Part shown: in pieces, positions 52,171 to 60,947 of the stretch
Position numbering within the stretch: the first letter of the stretch is position 1
Layout: each line of letters starts with the position of its first letter
Assembly: GCA_026710945.1 (NCBI GenBank)
Contig: JAPOQA010000054.1
Span: 124,001 to 188,000, forward strand
Direction of reading: 5' to 3'
DNA from: Chloroflexota bacterium
GTDB lineage: Bacteria > Chloroflexota > UBA11872 > VXOZ01
Length of the DNA: 64,000 nucleotides
Position numbers and translations under genes: made by a program
The notes under the pieces: generated by a model
The model's input: only the letters and a program-made list of their open reading frames with translations
Database searches by the model: none
What the model was told of the DNA's origin: nothing

Positions 52171-52992
52171 ATGGCGTACCGACGTTTCATCGATGCCCAC
52201 GTCCACTATCCGCAGACGGCCTTCGATCCGACGGGTTCGCAAGTTCCTATTGAACGCCAGCTCGATGATCTTCTCAGCATGGAGCGCGCGCTTGGCTGCC
52301 AGCGGCTATGTTTGCTTTCCACCGGCGATCCGCCCGTACATGATGCTGTAGCGAGACTCATCAAAGACCAACCCGACTTAATCACAGGTTTTGGCTATAT
52401 TCGCCTTGGGGTCGATGAACCGACCATTGTCGATGAGCTTGGCGACATGGGATTTCGCGGCCTCAAGACGATTCGCCCCTTGGAAAACTACGACAGTAAG
52501 TCGTATTATCCGCTCTACGAGCGGGCGGAAGCCCGCAATATGCCAATTCTCTTTCACACGGGGCAGCTTTTTCGCGCTCCTGGCAGCGGGTCGCGGGCAG
52601 AAGACGTGAGCACCGCGCGCATGATGCCCTGGATGCTCGATCCGATTGCGCGGGCGTTTCCGAAGCTCACGCTCATTGGAGCGCATCTTGGCTCACCCTC
52701 ATTTGCTGAAGCCGCGTGGGTAGCCCGTTGGAATGAGAACGTCTACTGGGACCTCAGCGGGCCGATCACTATTCGCTACGGCAATCGCAAAGTCGTGCAC
52801 GAGATGATGTACAACGCGGTGGCTGGCGCAGGGATTACCCACAAGCTGGTGTTCGGCTCCGATGTAACGGCACCGGAGATTCCAGACGTTGTCACCGCTT
52901 ACGATGCGTTCTTAGACCGCCTCGGCGCGGATTCGCTGGACAAAGACCAGGTGTACTATGGCAACATGGCCCGCATTCTTGGCATTCTCTAG
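52171..52992 (+). CDS. Amidohydrolase-family metal-dependent hydrolase (Amidohydro_2 type)
   Basis: A 273-residue TIM-barrel hydrolase. The metal start is FIDAHVHYP (residues 6-14); FHTGQ, LIGAHLGSP and VFGSDVT carry the later metal residues in the expected order. Members of this group decarboxylate or hydrolyse small carbonyl compounds (for example ACMSD-type, 4-oxalomesaconate or lactone hydrolases). ATG 52171 follows the preceding gene closely and ends 11 bases before the ComA-like gene. Confidence 0.85.
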   Translation: MAYRRFIDAHVHYPQTAFDPTGSQVPIERQLDDLLSMERALGCQRLCLLSTGDPPVHDAVARLIKDQPDLITGFGYIRLGVDEPTIVDELGDMGFRGLKTIRPLENYDSKSYYPLYERAEARNMPILFHTGQLFRAPGSGSRAEDVSTARMMPWMLDPIARAFPKLTLIGAHLGSPSFAEAAWVARWNENVYWDLSGPITIRYGNRKVVHEMMYNAVAGAGITHKLVFGSDVTAPEIPDVVTAYDAFLDRLGADSLDKDQVYYGNMARILGIL

Positions 52993-53003
52993 GCAATACT
53001 GCA

Positions 53004-53828
53004 ATGTCTGAATACGCTTTTTCCGCAATCCCCATGCTGGAGCGTCCCGCTAAGCCGCGGACGTCCGGTCAAACAATGATGATTGACTTTGGCCTCGGGC
53101 TTAGCCAGCAGGAGGACATCCTTCGGCTCGCGAGCGCATATATCGATTCCGCCAAACTTGCCGTGGGTGTGGCGCGATTGTTGCCGCGTGAGTTGGTAAT
53201 GCAAAAGATCAGCCTCTACCAGCAGTTTGACGTGGCGCCCTATCCTGGCGGGCAGTTCCTCGAGTACGCCGTGCTCTGTGGGAAGGTGGACGAGTATTTT
53301 GGAGAAACACGAGCGATCGGATTCCATGCCGTTGAGGTCTCTGACAACTTACTCTCAATTTCCCTGGACGAAAAGAAGGCGCTAATCGCCAAGGCGCGAG
53401 CGACGTACGGCCTCGAAGTCTATGGCGAAGTGGGTAAGAAAGAGGGATTGGCCGTCACGGTAAGCCTCGAAGAGGACATTGCGGCGTGCCTGGAGGCCGG
53501 CAGCAGCAAGGTGCTTGTGGAGGCGGCGGAAATATTCGGCCATGGGCGAGACAAGTCCTTGGCCGCACAACTCACAAAGGCGGCGCCGCTCGAGAAGCTC
53601 ATGTTCGAGCTTACGGGCCCGTGGATTGAAGGCACCACCTACTCAGAGCCGGATACCCTGGCCCGCTGGCTCATGCAGACTCTTGGCCCCAACGTAAACA
53701 TTGGCAATGTCTTGCCGGATAGCTTGCTCCGCATTGAAACCGCCCGCAGAGGCTTGGGCGTCAATGCGGGCGGGGAACTTCCCAGTGGGCTCATGCGCGA
53801 TGAAGGCATGGAGGGAAGCTGTGGATGA
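53004..53828 (+). CDS. ComA-like (phosphosulfolactate synthase family) protein with altered motifs
   Basis: A 274-residue homologue of (2R)-phospho-3-sulfolactate synthase, which adds sulfite to phosphoenolpyruvate in coenzyme M or sulfolactate synthesis. The barrel order matches ComA: GQTMMIDFGLGL, AYIDSAKLAVG, APYPGGQFLEYA, GFHAVEVSDNLLSISL, YGEVGKK, VLVEAAEIFG and NIGNVLPDSLLRIETARRGL. Two conserved ComA spots differ: DKG is DFG here, and GTS after KxxxG is GVA. So PEP/sulfite chemistry cannot be assumed; a related enolate-type substrate is possible. It ends the isomerase-amidohydrolase operon. Confidence 0.78.
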   Translation: MSEYAFSAIPMLERPAKPRTSGQTMMIDFGLGLSQQEDILRLASAYIDSAKLAVGVARLLPRELVMQKISLYQQFDVAPYPGGQFLEYAVLCGKVDEYFGETRAIGFHAVEVSDNLLSISLDEKKALIAKARATYGLEVYGEVGKKEGLAVTVSLEEDIAACLEAGSSKVLVEAAEIFGHGRDKSLAAQLTKAAPLEKLMFELTGPWIEGTTYSEPDTLARWLMQTLGPNVNIGNVLPDSLLRIETARRGLGVNAGGELPSGLMRDEGMEGSCG

Positions 53829-53882
53829 CGGCATGCTCTGAAACGTGGACCCAGTATAACGCGGCCATCCTCTGCGTTGTGG

Positions 53883-54650
53883 TCACGAGTTCTCATGGCC
53901 CAATAGCCCGGGAAGTTCCGCAAGAGTCGTAATTGAACGCACTCCCTCCGGCGTTGGCGCACCATCGCGGTTGAGCCACACCGCGTGGAGGCCCGCTTGC
54001 CGTGCGCCGTGGTAATCATTGTGCAAGTCGTCTCCGACGTAGATCGCCTGCTCGGGTTGCATCCCAAGTTGCTTGATTGCCGCATGGAAGATTACAGGAT
54101 CCGGCTTGGTTACGCCCACGTCGGCTGAGCACACAACCACGCTGAACCACTCTTTTAGGTCGAGTTGTGCCAGGTAGTCACCGAGCATTGCATTGAAATT
54201 GCTTACCACGCCGAGCGCTAGTCTGCGTTCTTGCAGGCGACCAAGCGCCGGATTCACATCGGAAAAGACCTCAAGGCGAAATAGATCAAGCAGGTGCTGG
54301 CGCATGCGTTTGCGCGGGAACTGTTTGATTGCCAGCTCCGCCAACATGACATCGCTAGCTGCAAGCTCTAGTTGTCCTAGTTCCTGCTGGTCGCGAATAT
54401 AGGGAAACCGCTCGCGGTATAGTCTGATTTCCGCAAAGAGTGCTCTCTCTGCACTCTTTGGGTCAACATGTACGCCATCTGCCGCCAGCAACTGGCAGAG
54501 GCGCACTACCGGTGAGCCATAGGAAACCGGCGCGAATAGCGTGCCGTAGGCGTCCAATAGCACAAGCGCGGGCCGATCGCAAAGTGCCGGGCTTTGCGGG
54601 TGCGCATTGTTCACGGCCTTGCCCGTGGCCGCCGCACTCGTCGATCTCAT
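53883..54650 (-). CDS. HAD-superfamily hydrolase, subfamily IA
   Basis: A 255-residue HAD protein with motif I LLDAYGTLF, motif II VVSNFNAML, the KPDP Lys of motif III in VTKPDPVIFHAA, and motif IV YVGDDLHNDYHGA. A helical cap of about 80 residues sits between motifs I and II. DAYGT lacks the second Asp of classical phosphatases, as in haloacid dehalogenases and the HDHD3 branch. ATG 54650 has a purine-rich GGGAGCGG upstream. It converges with the ComA-like gene (54 bases between the stops). Confidence 0.85.
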   Translation of the reverse strand: MRSTSAAATGKAVNNAHPQSPALCDRPALVLLDAYGTLFAPVSYGSPVVRLCQLLAADGVHVDPKSAERALFAEIRLYRERFPYIRDQQELGQLELAASDVMLAELAIKQFPRKRMRQHLLDLFRLEVFSDVNPALGRLQERRLALGVVSNFNAMLGDYLAQLDLKEWFSVVVCSADVGVTKPDPVIFHAAIKQLGMQPEQAIYVGDDLHNDYHGARQAGLHAVWLNRDGAPTPEGVRSITTLAELPGLLGHENS

Positions 54651-55174
54651 GGCTCCGCTCCCCGCTTAGTCTGAGCACTGAGGATTCCCCGCCCAAGAAT
54701 TGGGGAGCGAACCCTCCTATTCCACGTTCCGGCGGCTGGACAACCGAAGCGTGGGACTTGCTGATTGCTGCCGCGGCGGACCATCACGGAGAAGCGCGCC
54801 TAGGCCCCTTTTTCACGAAATTGGATTGCGTGCTTTGTCATCCAGCGTCGTTTGGCGAGCGCAAGAGTAGAGATTCTGCATAATGAGAGACTGGCAGGTC
54901 TATCCCTTCACACCCGGTCCTCTCCCATGGCTGCGCTGCAATCGTACCCGATGGCCACGCCTGAGTCTATTGAATTGGGAGAGGATACATGGAACCGTAC
55001 GCGGGCAACACCTCAAATCGCACCAAGTGCTATAGATATTCTGCTGTGGGGATGCTCTCGCATTACTGAAACGTAGGGCATGGATTGCACCGTATGAATG
55101 GCATGAGTTGCGTATGATACAATGGCTCCAGATAGTTTGCCTGACATTAATTATTCGTAGAAAGTTCAAGCGCT
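54651..55174. other. Gene-free divergent spacer
   Basis: About 520 bases between the HAD gene (-) and MarR gene (+). Arms 54656-54663 (cgctcccc) and 54702-54709 (ggggagcg) could pair near the HAD start. A TATGAT-like -10 lies at 55113-55118, but no well-spaced -35 was found. No credible gene was seen. Confidence 0.5.
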
Positions 55175-55666
55175 TTGAGCCAAGCATCACTAAAGGATGA
55201 GATTTGGGGACCGACGCCCGACTATCTCGGGGTCTATGTCTCCGGCCTGGCAAACGCGGTAACAAAGGGCATTGCGAAGCAACTCATGCCCCTTGGCGTT
55301 TCTCCGATAGAGTTCATCATTCTCGGCGTCTGCTTCCGTTCCGGGACAACTACGGTTTCCCAATTGGCGAAAGTGGCGCCGGTTGATGCCGGCAGCGTCA
55401 GTCGTACCGTGAACAAGCTCTTCGAACAGGGAATGCTAACGAGGAGGCGTCTGCGGGGGGACCGGCGGGTGGTGAGTCTTGGATTGACAGAGGAAGGGCT
55501 CCGCCTGGTTCCTATACTCATTGAACGGGTTCAAGAGCACAATGCCATGCTGGCGGAAGGCATTACACCGGAAGAACGGGCCGTATTCATCGCGGTCTCC
55601 GAGAGAATAGTTTTGAACTTCTCGCAGAAGTGGGAAGAGGGAGAGGCCGACCAAGGGTTGGATTAG
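55175..55666 (+). CDS. MarR-family transcriptional regulator
   Basis: A 163-residue winged-helix regulator from TTG 55175. The DNA-binding region is TTVSQLAKVAPVDAGSVSRT (about residues 65-85) followed by the wing GMLTRRRLRGDRRVVSL, and a helical dimerisation segment lies at each end. MarR proteins usually repress neighbouring efflux, stress or aromatic-catabolism genes until a small ligand binds. Here the flanking genes are a HAD protein (divergent) and a NIF3-like protein (convergent), so the target may be itself or a distant operon. The start is weakly supported. Confidence 0.86.
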   Translation: MSQASLKDEIWGPTPDYLGVYVSGLANAVTKGIAKQLMPLGVSPIEFIILGVCFRSGTTTVSQLAKVAPVDAGSVSRTVNKLFEQGMLTRRRLRGDRRVVSLGLTEEGLRLVPILIERVQEHNAMLAEGITPEERAVFIAVSERIVLNFSQKWEEGEADQGLD

Positions 55667-55833
55667 GTAGAGGCGGCGGGAGCCCGAGCAACTCCTCGAA
55701 TGCGGACCCTTCAGCCCCTGGGCGAGACTACAGAGTCATTGTATGTTACACGCCGCGACCGCGTAGACGTCATGCTTGGCCCCGTGCACACCCATGTCAC
55801 GTATGCAAGCGGAGTGCGGGCTAGATCTCCACG

Positions 55834-56619
55834 CTACCACCAACGCCACGGCATCTGGTTTTCGTAGTAATGTACCGGTACTTCGGGTAGCCTTGCCTGG
55901 AGCTCTTGGGCAAAGATGGCAAGTCCGGGGTTCTCACTCACTTCGTGGCTGGTTTCGATCATCGGCACTCCGGAGTCTAGCGCAAAGTGCATGCCGTAGT
56001 TGTCGCTCTCCCCTGCAATGAATACGTCACAGCCGTACTTGAGAGTTGACTGCATGTAGCCGACATTAACGAAGAGGCCCAGGCCACCCCAGGGCAACCC
56101 CGCCCGCCGCACCGTCGCCGTCGGATCGTATGGTGTCGCTCGCACCGCCTCCATGCCGAGTGCGGATTTTACGTGCTCTACGAGCGCCCCATAGGTCGTG
56201 CCCGGAGGCAGGTCATAGGCCTTGAGGTAAGGTCCTTCGTCTACCGCCGGCTTGCCGAGGCTAAGCCTCTCGGCGAAGGCAGTAAAGATGCAGTGACGAT
56301 CCAGCATCCCGTGGGCACGAATGACCGCAATACCGCTCTCCGCAAGCAATCCGATGCGCCGCTGGTTCACACGCCAGCTTAGATACTCCACCGGCGTCGT
56401 GCTGTGCGGAGGCCGCCACGACGGAAAGTACAGGTCCTCATGGGCAATGATGAGGTTGGCGCCAGCCTCTTTCGCATGTTCAATGGCATCGAGGCTCGCC
56501 ATCCAGCACACTTGGATACCGCCAACTTCCTGCTCTCGGTCGCCAAAGAGAATCCCTTCATCGCCGCCCTGAGGGCCGCAGGAGTCTACAATTTCCCGTA
56601 GTACTTCGGACGTACGCAT
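55834..56619 (-). CDS. NIF3-family dinuclear-metal protein
   Basis: A 261-residue NIF3-like protein, a family of toroidal hexamers with a two-metal site and no settled function (GTP cyclohydrolase I-like activity is reported for some). Family landmarks are ASLDAIEHAKEAGANLIIAHE near the first metal site, where the usual HHP is AHED, and the C-terminal ETSHEVSENPGLAIFA supplying the last metal His and Glu. AGAAGGGTG precedes ATG 56619. It is divergent from the first ceramidase-fold gene, with about 80 bases between. Confidence 0.82.
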   Translation of the reverse strand: MRTSEVLREIVDSCGPQGGDEGILFGDREQEVGGIQVCWMASLDAIEHAKEAGANLIIAHEDLYFPSWRPPHSTTPVEYLSWRVNQRRIGLLAESGIAVIRAHGMLDRHCIFTAFAERLSLGKPAVDEGPYLKAYDLPPGTTYGALVEHVKSALGMEAVRATPYDPTATVRRAGLPWGGLGLFVNVGYMQSTLKYGCDVFIAGESDNYGMHFALDSGVPMIETSHEVSENPGLAIFAQELQARLPEVPVHYYENQMPWRWW

Positions 56620-56701
56620 TTTTGCACCCTTCTCCTGGCATGACTTGCATGTATGAACTCACTGCATCATGATAGCGAATAGTAACGAGAGGGAGCAGCA
56701 A

Positions 56702-58063
56702 ATGCAGAATTGGCTGACGCGGGAGGACGAGGTGCTGCCAGAACGTGCCCCGCTGTGGGCGGGAGCGGCCAAAACGCAGATCACACCGGCAATTGGAGGC
56801 TTGCTCCAAAGCGGCATGACGGTGATATCAACGGGTGTGCTTGACGACCTCTATAGCACCGCCGTCGTTTTGGACGATGGATCGACAAAAGTTGCGCTGG
56901 TCGGCAATGACCTCATTTACATGGAAGCCTCGCTGGCCTCCGCGATACGGGCGCGCATTGCCAAACAGACCGACATCCCCGGTGATAACGTCCTGCTGAA
57001 TGCTTCCCACACGCATTCCGGCCCCAGCATCTCTGTGCTTTCGCCGGACCCCGTGGACTTGGAATACCGTGAGTGGGTCATCCAGCGCATCACCGATACC
57101 GTGGCGCGTGCTAATGCAGCTCTTGAGCCAGCCTCGCTTGCCATTGGTGAGGCGGAGGGCTTGTTTGCCATCAATCGCAGGAAAGTAGTGGATGGCACCT
57201 CGAGCATGCTGCCCAACTATGAGGATACGGTGGATAACCGCGCGCGAGTCATACGCGTCGATCGCCTGGACGGCTCGGCGCTCGCTATCGTCTTTTCGGC
57301 GGCTTGTCACGGCACGGGCTTTGACTATCGCGGTAATCCCGTAATTGGGGGTGATTACATTTCGCCGGCCAAAGACGAGATTGAGCGCTCATTTGCAACG
57401 GAGGGCGCGCCGATTGCGGTCTTTCTGACCGGCTGTGGCGGTAACATCCGTCCAAGAGTGCTGACACCGGCAGGCGATCGCTTTCATCCCTGCACGGCGG
57501 CGGAGATCCAGGCGCTCGGCCGCGGCGCCGGCGCTGTGGCGGTACGCGCGGCGCGCGAGAGCCATATGGCCGTGGGTTATCCCATCGCCGTCGCCAGAGA
57601 GCAACTCCCGCTCCCCTTCCAAGATCCCCCCACAATAGAGGAGCTCAAGTTGTATCGCACGGAATCCGGCCGCAATCGCTGGCTCACGTGGGCAGACTAC
57701 CTCATCGAGAAGCTGGAGAACGGCGAGAAACTTCCCACAACAGTAGATATGGAAGTCCAAGTTGTGAGGCTCGGCGGTGTTTGCATCGTCGCCATGGGTG
57801 GTGAGGTGTTTGTGGAAATCGGGCTGGCAATCGAGCGGGCGCTGCAGGACAGCCACCGGGCGCAGATGGCGCTCACCCTCGGCTACAGCAACTCGGAAGT
57901 AGGCTACGTCTGCACTGCCAAGTCCTATCCTGAAGGCGGCTCCGAACCGGCTGACTTTTACCGCTGGTTCTGGTATCCGGCGCCGTTCCGGCCGGAGACC
58001 GAGCAATTCGTGGTGAGTCGCGCCTTGGCTCTCGCAGAGCAGGTTTCTCAACCGGCAGACTAG
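56702..58063 (+). CDS. Neutral-ceramidase-fold protein without the catalytic Ser (copy 1)
   Basis: A 453-residue protein of the neutral/alkaline non-lysosomal ceramidase N-domain family. It has WAGAAKTQITPAIGG at the start, the zinc-site segments NASHTHSGPS and SAACHGTGFD, and LTGCGGNIRPRV where true ceramidases have the GDVSPN hexapeptide with nucleophile Ser. Here that residue is Arg. It has no signal peptide and lacks the C-terminal Ig-like domain of secreted ceramidases. ATG 56702 is chosen for its GAGGGAG site; 56669 has none. Probably a cytosolic metal-dependent hydrolase of unknown substrate, paired with the next gene. Confidence 0.82.
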   Translation: MQNWLTREDEVLPERAPLWAGAAKTQITPAIGGLLQSGMTVISTGVLDDLYSTAVVLDDGSTKVALVGNDLIYMEASLASAIRARIAKQTDIPGDNVLLNASHTHSGPSISVLSPDPVDLEYREWVIQRITDTVARANAALEPASLAIGEAEGLFAINRRKVVDGTSSMLPNYEDTVDNRARVIRVDRLDGSALAIVFSAACHGTGFDYRGNPVIGGDYISPAKDEIERSFATEGAPIAVFLTGCGGNIRPRVLTPAGDRFHPCTAAEIQALGRGAGAVAVRAARESHMAVGYPIAVAREQLPLPFQDPPTIEELKLYRTESGRNRWLTWADYLIEKLENGEKLPTTVDMEVQVVRLGGVCIVAMGGEVFVEIGLAIERALQDSHRAQMALTLGYSNSEVGYVCTAKSYPEGGSEPADFYRWFWYPAPFRPETEQFVVSRALALAEQVSQPAD

Positions 58064-58119
58064 ATTTCGCAATTCACTGATTCCACCGATATTCCGCACT
58101 AGAGAAGCAAGAAAGGCAG

Positions 58120-59520
58120 ATGATGTCCGGTAGCGTCCGCATGGGTGCGGCGAAAGTAAACATAACTCCGCCGGTGGGTACGCATCTCGGCGGCTATGGC
58201 AATCGCCAGCAGCCTTCTGATGACATTCACGACGAACTCTACGCCGCTGCCTATGTATTTGACGATGGAGATACCACTGTTGCCGTTGTTGGCGCCGATC
58301 TCGTTGACATTTCTTTGGAGCGCACGCACGCTATTCGCAGGAAAATCACGGCGGCGACAGGGATACCGGGCTCCCACGTCATGCTGGGCATGACCCATGC
58401 CCACAGCGGCCCCAACACGAAAGATTGGGGCGCGGGGCTGCCGGGCGCCAGCGTACCGTATCCGGGTGGTATTCCCGATGAGGAACTGACGTACGCGCTG
58501 CCGATCCTCGACCACGACTACCTGACCGAGCTGGAGAACAAGCTCGCGGGCGTCGTAGCCATGGCGATGCAAGGGTTTCAGAACGTGCACGGTGGCATTG
58601 GCACTGGGCAGTACGGTCTCGCCATCAACCGACGCGGCGAGCGCAACGGTGAAGTGGTCAATTGTCCCCGCCCCGACGGCCTCGTGGACCATTCGCTGCC
58701 GGTATTGCGCTTTGATAACGATGCCGGCGAACCGGCAGGCATCATCTTCAATTACGCTTGCCATCCCACGAGCATGAGCGACAACTTTGCCATCAGCGCC
58801 GACTATCCCGGCCCAGCGCGGTCGTTTGTGGAGGATGTATACGGCAATGATTGCGTAGTAGGTTTTCTCCTCGGCTGCCATGGTGACATTCGACCCAATT
58901 ACACCGACGAAACCGGCCGCAGCTTCCGCTCAGCGATATTTCCCGAACTCGAACGGGAAGGCCGCATCATGGGCGCGGAAGTGATAAAAACACGCGAACG
59001 CATCAGCCCGCGCTCCTTAGAGGGTGTGGCCGCAGCCAGCACATCCATCGTTGCTCCGTTCGCCGAGCCGCCTACCGCCGAATACCTGCGCGAGGCACTT
59101 GAAACAGGTGCGTTTCCTGACACTGGGAGACGCCTCCCCTTCTGCAAAGCGCGGTGGGCGCAGCGCATTCTCCGTCAGCTTGAAGCCGGTACGCTGGCCG
59201 ACGGCTTGGAGACCGAACTCCAGGTTATTCGCGTGGGACACCTGGTGTTCGTCGGCTTTCCTGGGGAATTCTTCCTGGAATACGGCATGGAAACGCGAAG
59301 GCGGGTGAAGGAAGAATTCGGCCTCGATGTAGTCCACGTGAGCATGGCGAATGACATGATCGGCTACGTTGCGTCGGACCGAGAAATCCCACGCGGCGGC
59401 TACGAAGTCGGCTCCTACCAGGATGACGAGCTCGCTCCGGCCCATTACCGCACAGGTACCCAGGGCCTCTTTGTTGGCCGAGCGCTTGAACTCGTGAGCT
59501 CGATATTGCCAGGCGCTTAG
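58120..59520 (+). CDS. Neutral-ceramidase-fold protein without the catalytic Ser (copy 2)
   Basis: A 466-residue paralogue 56 bases downstream of copy 1. It begins RMGAAKVNITPPVGTHLGGY; the zinc segments are GMTHAHSGP and YACHPTSM; the hexapeptide region reads GCHGDIRPNY, so Asp and the PN ending are kept but Ser is again Arg. No signal peptide is seen. ATG 58120 is followed by another ATG at 58123; GAAAGG precedes both. The two copies share little beyond the motifs, so the duplication is old and each may have its own substrate. Confidence 0.82.
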   Translation: MMSGSVRMGAAKVNITPPVGTHLGGYGNRQQPSDDIHDELYAAAYVFDDGDTTVAVVGADLVDISLERTHAIRRKITAATGIPGSHVMLGMTHAHSGPNTKDWGAGLPGASVPYPGGIPDEELTYALPILDHDYLTELENKLAGVVAMAMQGFQNVHGGIGTGQYGLAINRRGERNGEVVNCPRPDGLVDHSLPVLRFDNDAGEPAGIIFNYACHPTSMSDNFAISADYPGPARSFVEDVYGNDCVVGFLLGCHGDIRPNYTDETGRSFRSAIFPELEREGRIMGAEVIKTRERISPRSLEGVAAASTSIVAPFAEPPTAEYLREALETGAFPDTGRRLPFCKARWAQRILRQLEAGTLADGLETELQVIRVGHLVFVGFPGEFFLEYGMETRRRVKEEFGLDVVHVSMANDMIGYVASDREIPRGGYEVGSYQDDELAPAHYRTGTQGLFVGRALELVSSILPGA

Positions 59521-59734
59521 GTTGCCGTCAGACTGCTACTTTGTAGAGGGAATTGCAATCAGGAAATGGGGCTTGCCATTACGCCGCCAACGGGTTTTTC
59601 TCGTGTGGACTTGAGAAGTCCTCTAGATTGACTGTGCACGCGAAGGGCGGACTGACGCCCCCTTGAATTGCAGGGAATTACTGGCACTACAATGAGCTCT
59701 TGAAACTCTCTGTACTGTTTTGGATGAGTACCGC

Positions 59735-60703
59735 ATGCAATCTCCAATTGAACCGGGCATTTTTCTTCCCACGCTGGAACTCTGGCTTGATTCGCGGAGA
59801 GTAAAAGCCGAAGGATACATCTCTCACGCGCACAGCGACCACCTTGCCTCGCATCATCACGTGCTTGCGACTGCGGAAACTATCGCTTTGGCTGCCCAGC
59901 GCATGAAGATCAAGCAAGCGCAGCCGCTTCGGTTCGGTGAGCCGCTGGAGCGCGACGATTACACGCTAACGCTCTTTCCGGCCGGTCACTGTCTGGGCGC
60001 GGCGCAGGTCGCCATCGACGTGCATGCAACCGGTGAACGAATTGTGTATACGGGCGATCTGCACCTCGGGCAGGATCTCTTTGGACAACCGGCTCAGCCC
60101 TTACCATGCGATACGCTCATCATTGATGCGACTTTCGGTCACCCGGACTACGTCTTTCCGACTCGTGCGAGCGTTGTCAGCCAACTGTGCGAGTGGGTCA
60201 TCGATACATTCAATGAGGGAGCAGTGCCAGTCGTGCTCGCCTATAGCCTGGGCAAGGGGCAAGAGGCCTTGCATATCCTGCTGGACGCGGGTTTTGACGT
60301 TCAGGTGGACGAATCAACGTATGCGATGTCGGCGGTCTACTTACAGATGGGCGCCAGGTTTCCGGGCAAACTGATCCGCTGGCGCGGCAGGCGTGAGGAA
60401 GGTACGGTCGTCTTGATGCCGCCTCATGTGCGTCGGCGCTCCGAGACGTTCGCGCTCACTCCCTATCGCACTGTGCTTCTTAGCGGCTGGGCCGTCGATC
60501 CTTCATGCAAGTATCGCATGCGTGTCGATGAGGCGCTGCCGCTGAGCGACCACTGCGACTGGAATCAACTCAATGCGTATGTTGAACAGGCTAAGCCGAA
60601 ACGGGTATTCACGATGTTCGGCCCGCAACAATTCTCCGCTCATTTGCGCGATAGAGGCTTTGACGCTTGGCCTCTTGAAGCCCGCCAGCCGGCACTCTTC
60701 TAG
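59735..60703 (+). CDS. MBL-fold exonuclease-like protein (SNM1/DNA-ligase-associated type)
   Basis: A 322-residue metallo-beta-lactamase-fold nuclease-like protein. The metal motif is SHAHSDHL; PAGHCLGAAQV and YTGDLHLGQD follow, then DATFGHPDYVFP, a segment typical of the bacterial SNM1-like exonucleases annotated 'mRNA 3'-end processing factor' or 'DNA ligase-associated'. The C-terminus has LPLSDHCDWNQL. Such proteins usually sit with an ATP-dependent DNA ligase and Lhr helicase, neither of which is here. ATG 59735 is preferred over TTG 59720. Confidence 0.85.
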   Translation: MQSPIEPGIFLPTLELWLDSRRVKAEGYISHAHSDHLASHHHVLATAETIALAAQRMKIKQAQPLRFGEPLERDDYTLTLFPAGHCLGAAQVAIDVHATGERIVYTGDLHLGQDLFGQPAQPLPCDTLIIDATFGHPDYVFPTRASVVSQLCEWVIDTFNEGAVPVVLAYSLGKGQEALHILLDAGFDVQVDESTYAMSAVYLQMGARFPGKLIRWRGRREEGTVVLMPPHVRRRSETFALTPYRTVLLSGWAVDPSCKYRMRVDEALPLSDHCDWNQLNAYVEQAKPKRVFTMFGPQQFSAHLRDRGFDAWPLEARQPALF

Positions 60704-60859
60704 TCGTTTGCGTCAAAACGACCGGGTAGTGCTTTCGTCCATACTTCCGTTCTTGTTTCTTTCCTAAACTATGCCTATCGGCGATAATGCATAGAACGTG
60801 CAGGGGTCGGCAGTGCACGCTTGGGGGCACAAGGCGCGACGCCGGCATGGTGATTTTGT

Positions 60860-60879
60860 AAGCCCGCTATAGCGGGCTT
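60860..60879. repeat. Perfect 20-bp palindrome
   Basis: The sequence aagcccgctatagcgggctt is self-complementary across all 20 bases. It lies 157 bases past the exonuclease-like stop, with TGATTTTG just to its left, and could terminate transcription or be a REP-type element. Confidence 0.8.
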
Positions 60880-60947
60880 GACGCAAGCGGCAAACTGACC
60901 TGGGATTCAATCCTATTGTTTAACAACAGACCCATGGAGGTGTAATG

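Noticed and set aside
58099-58881. 260-codon minus-strand frame
   Set aside because: Antisense to the second ceramidase-fold gene.
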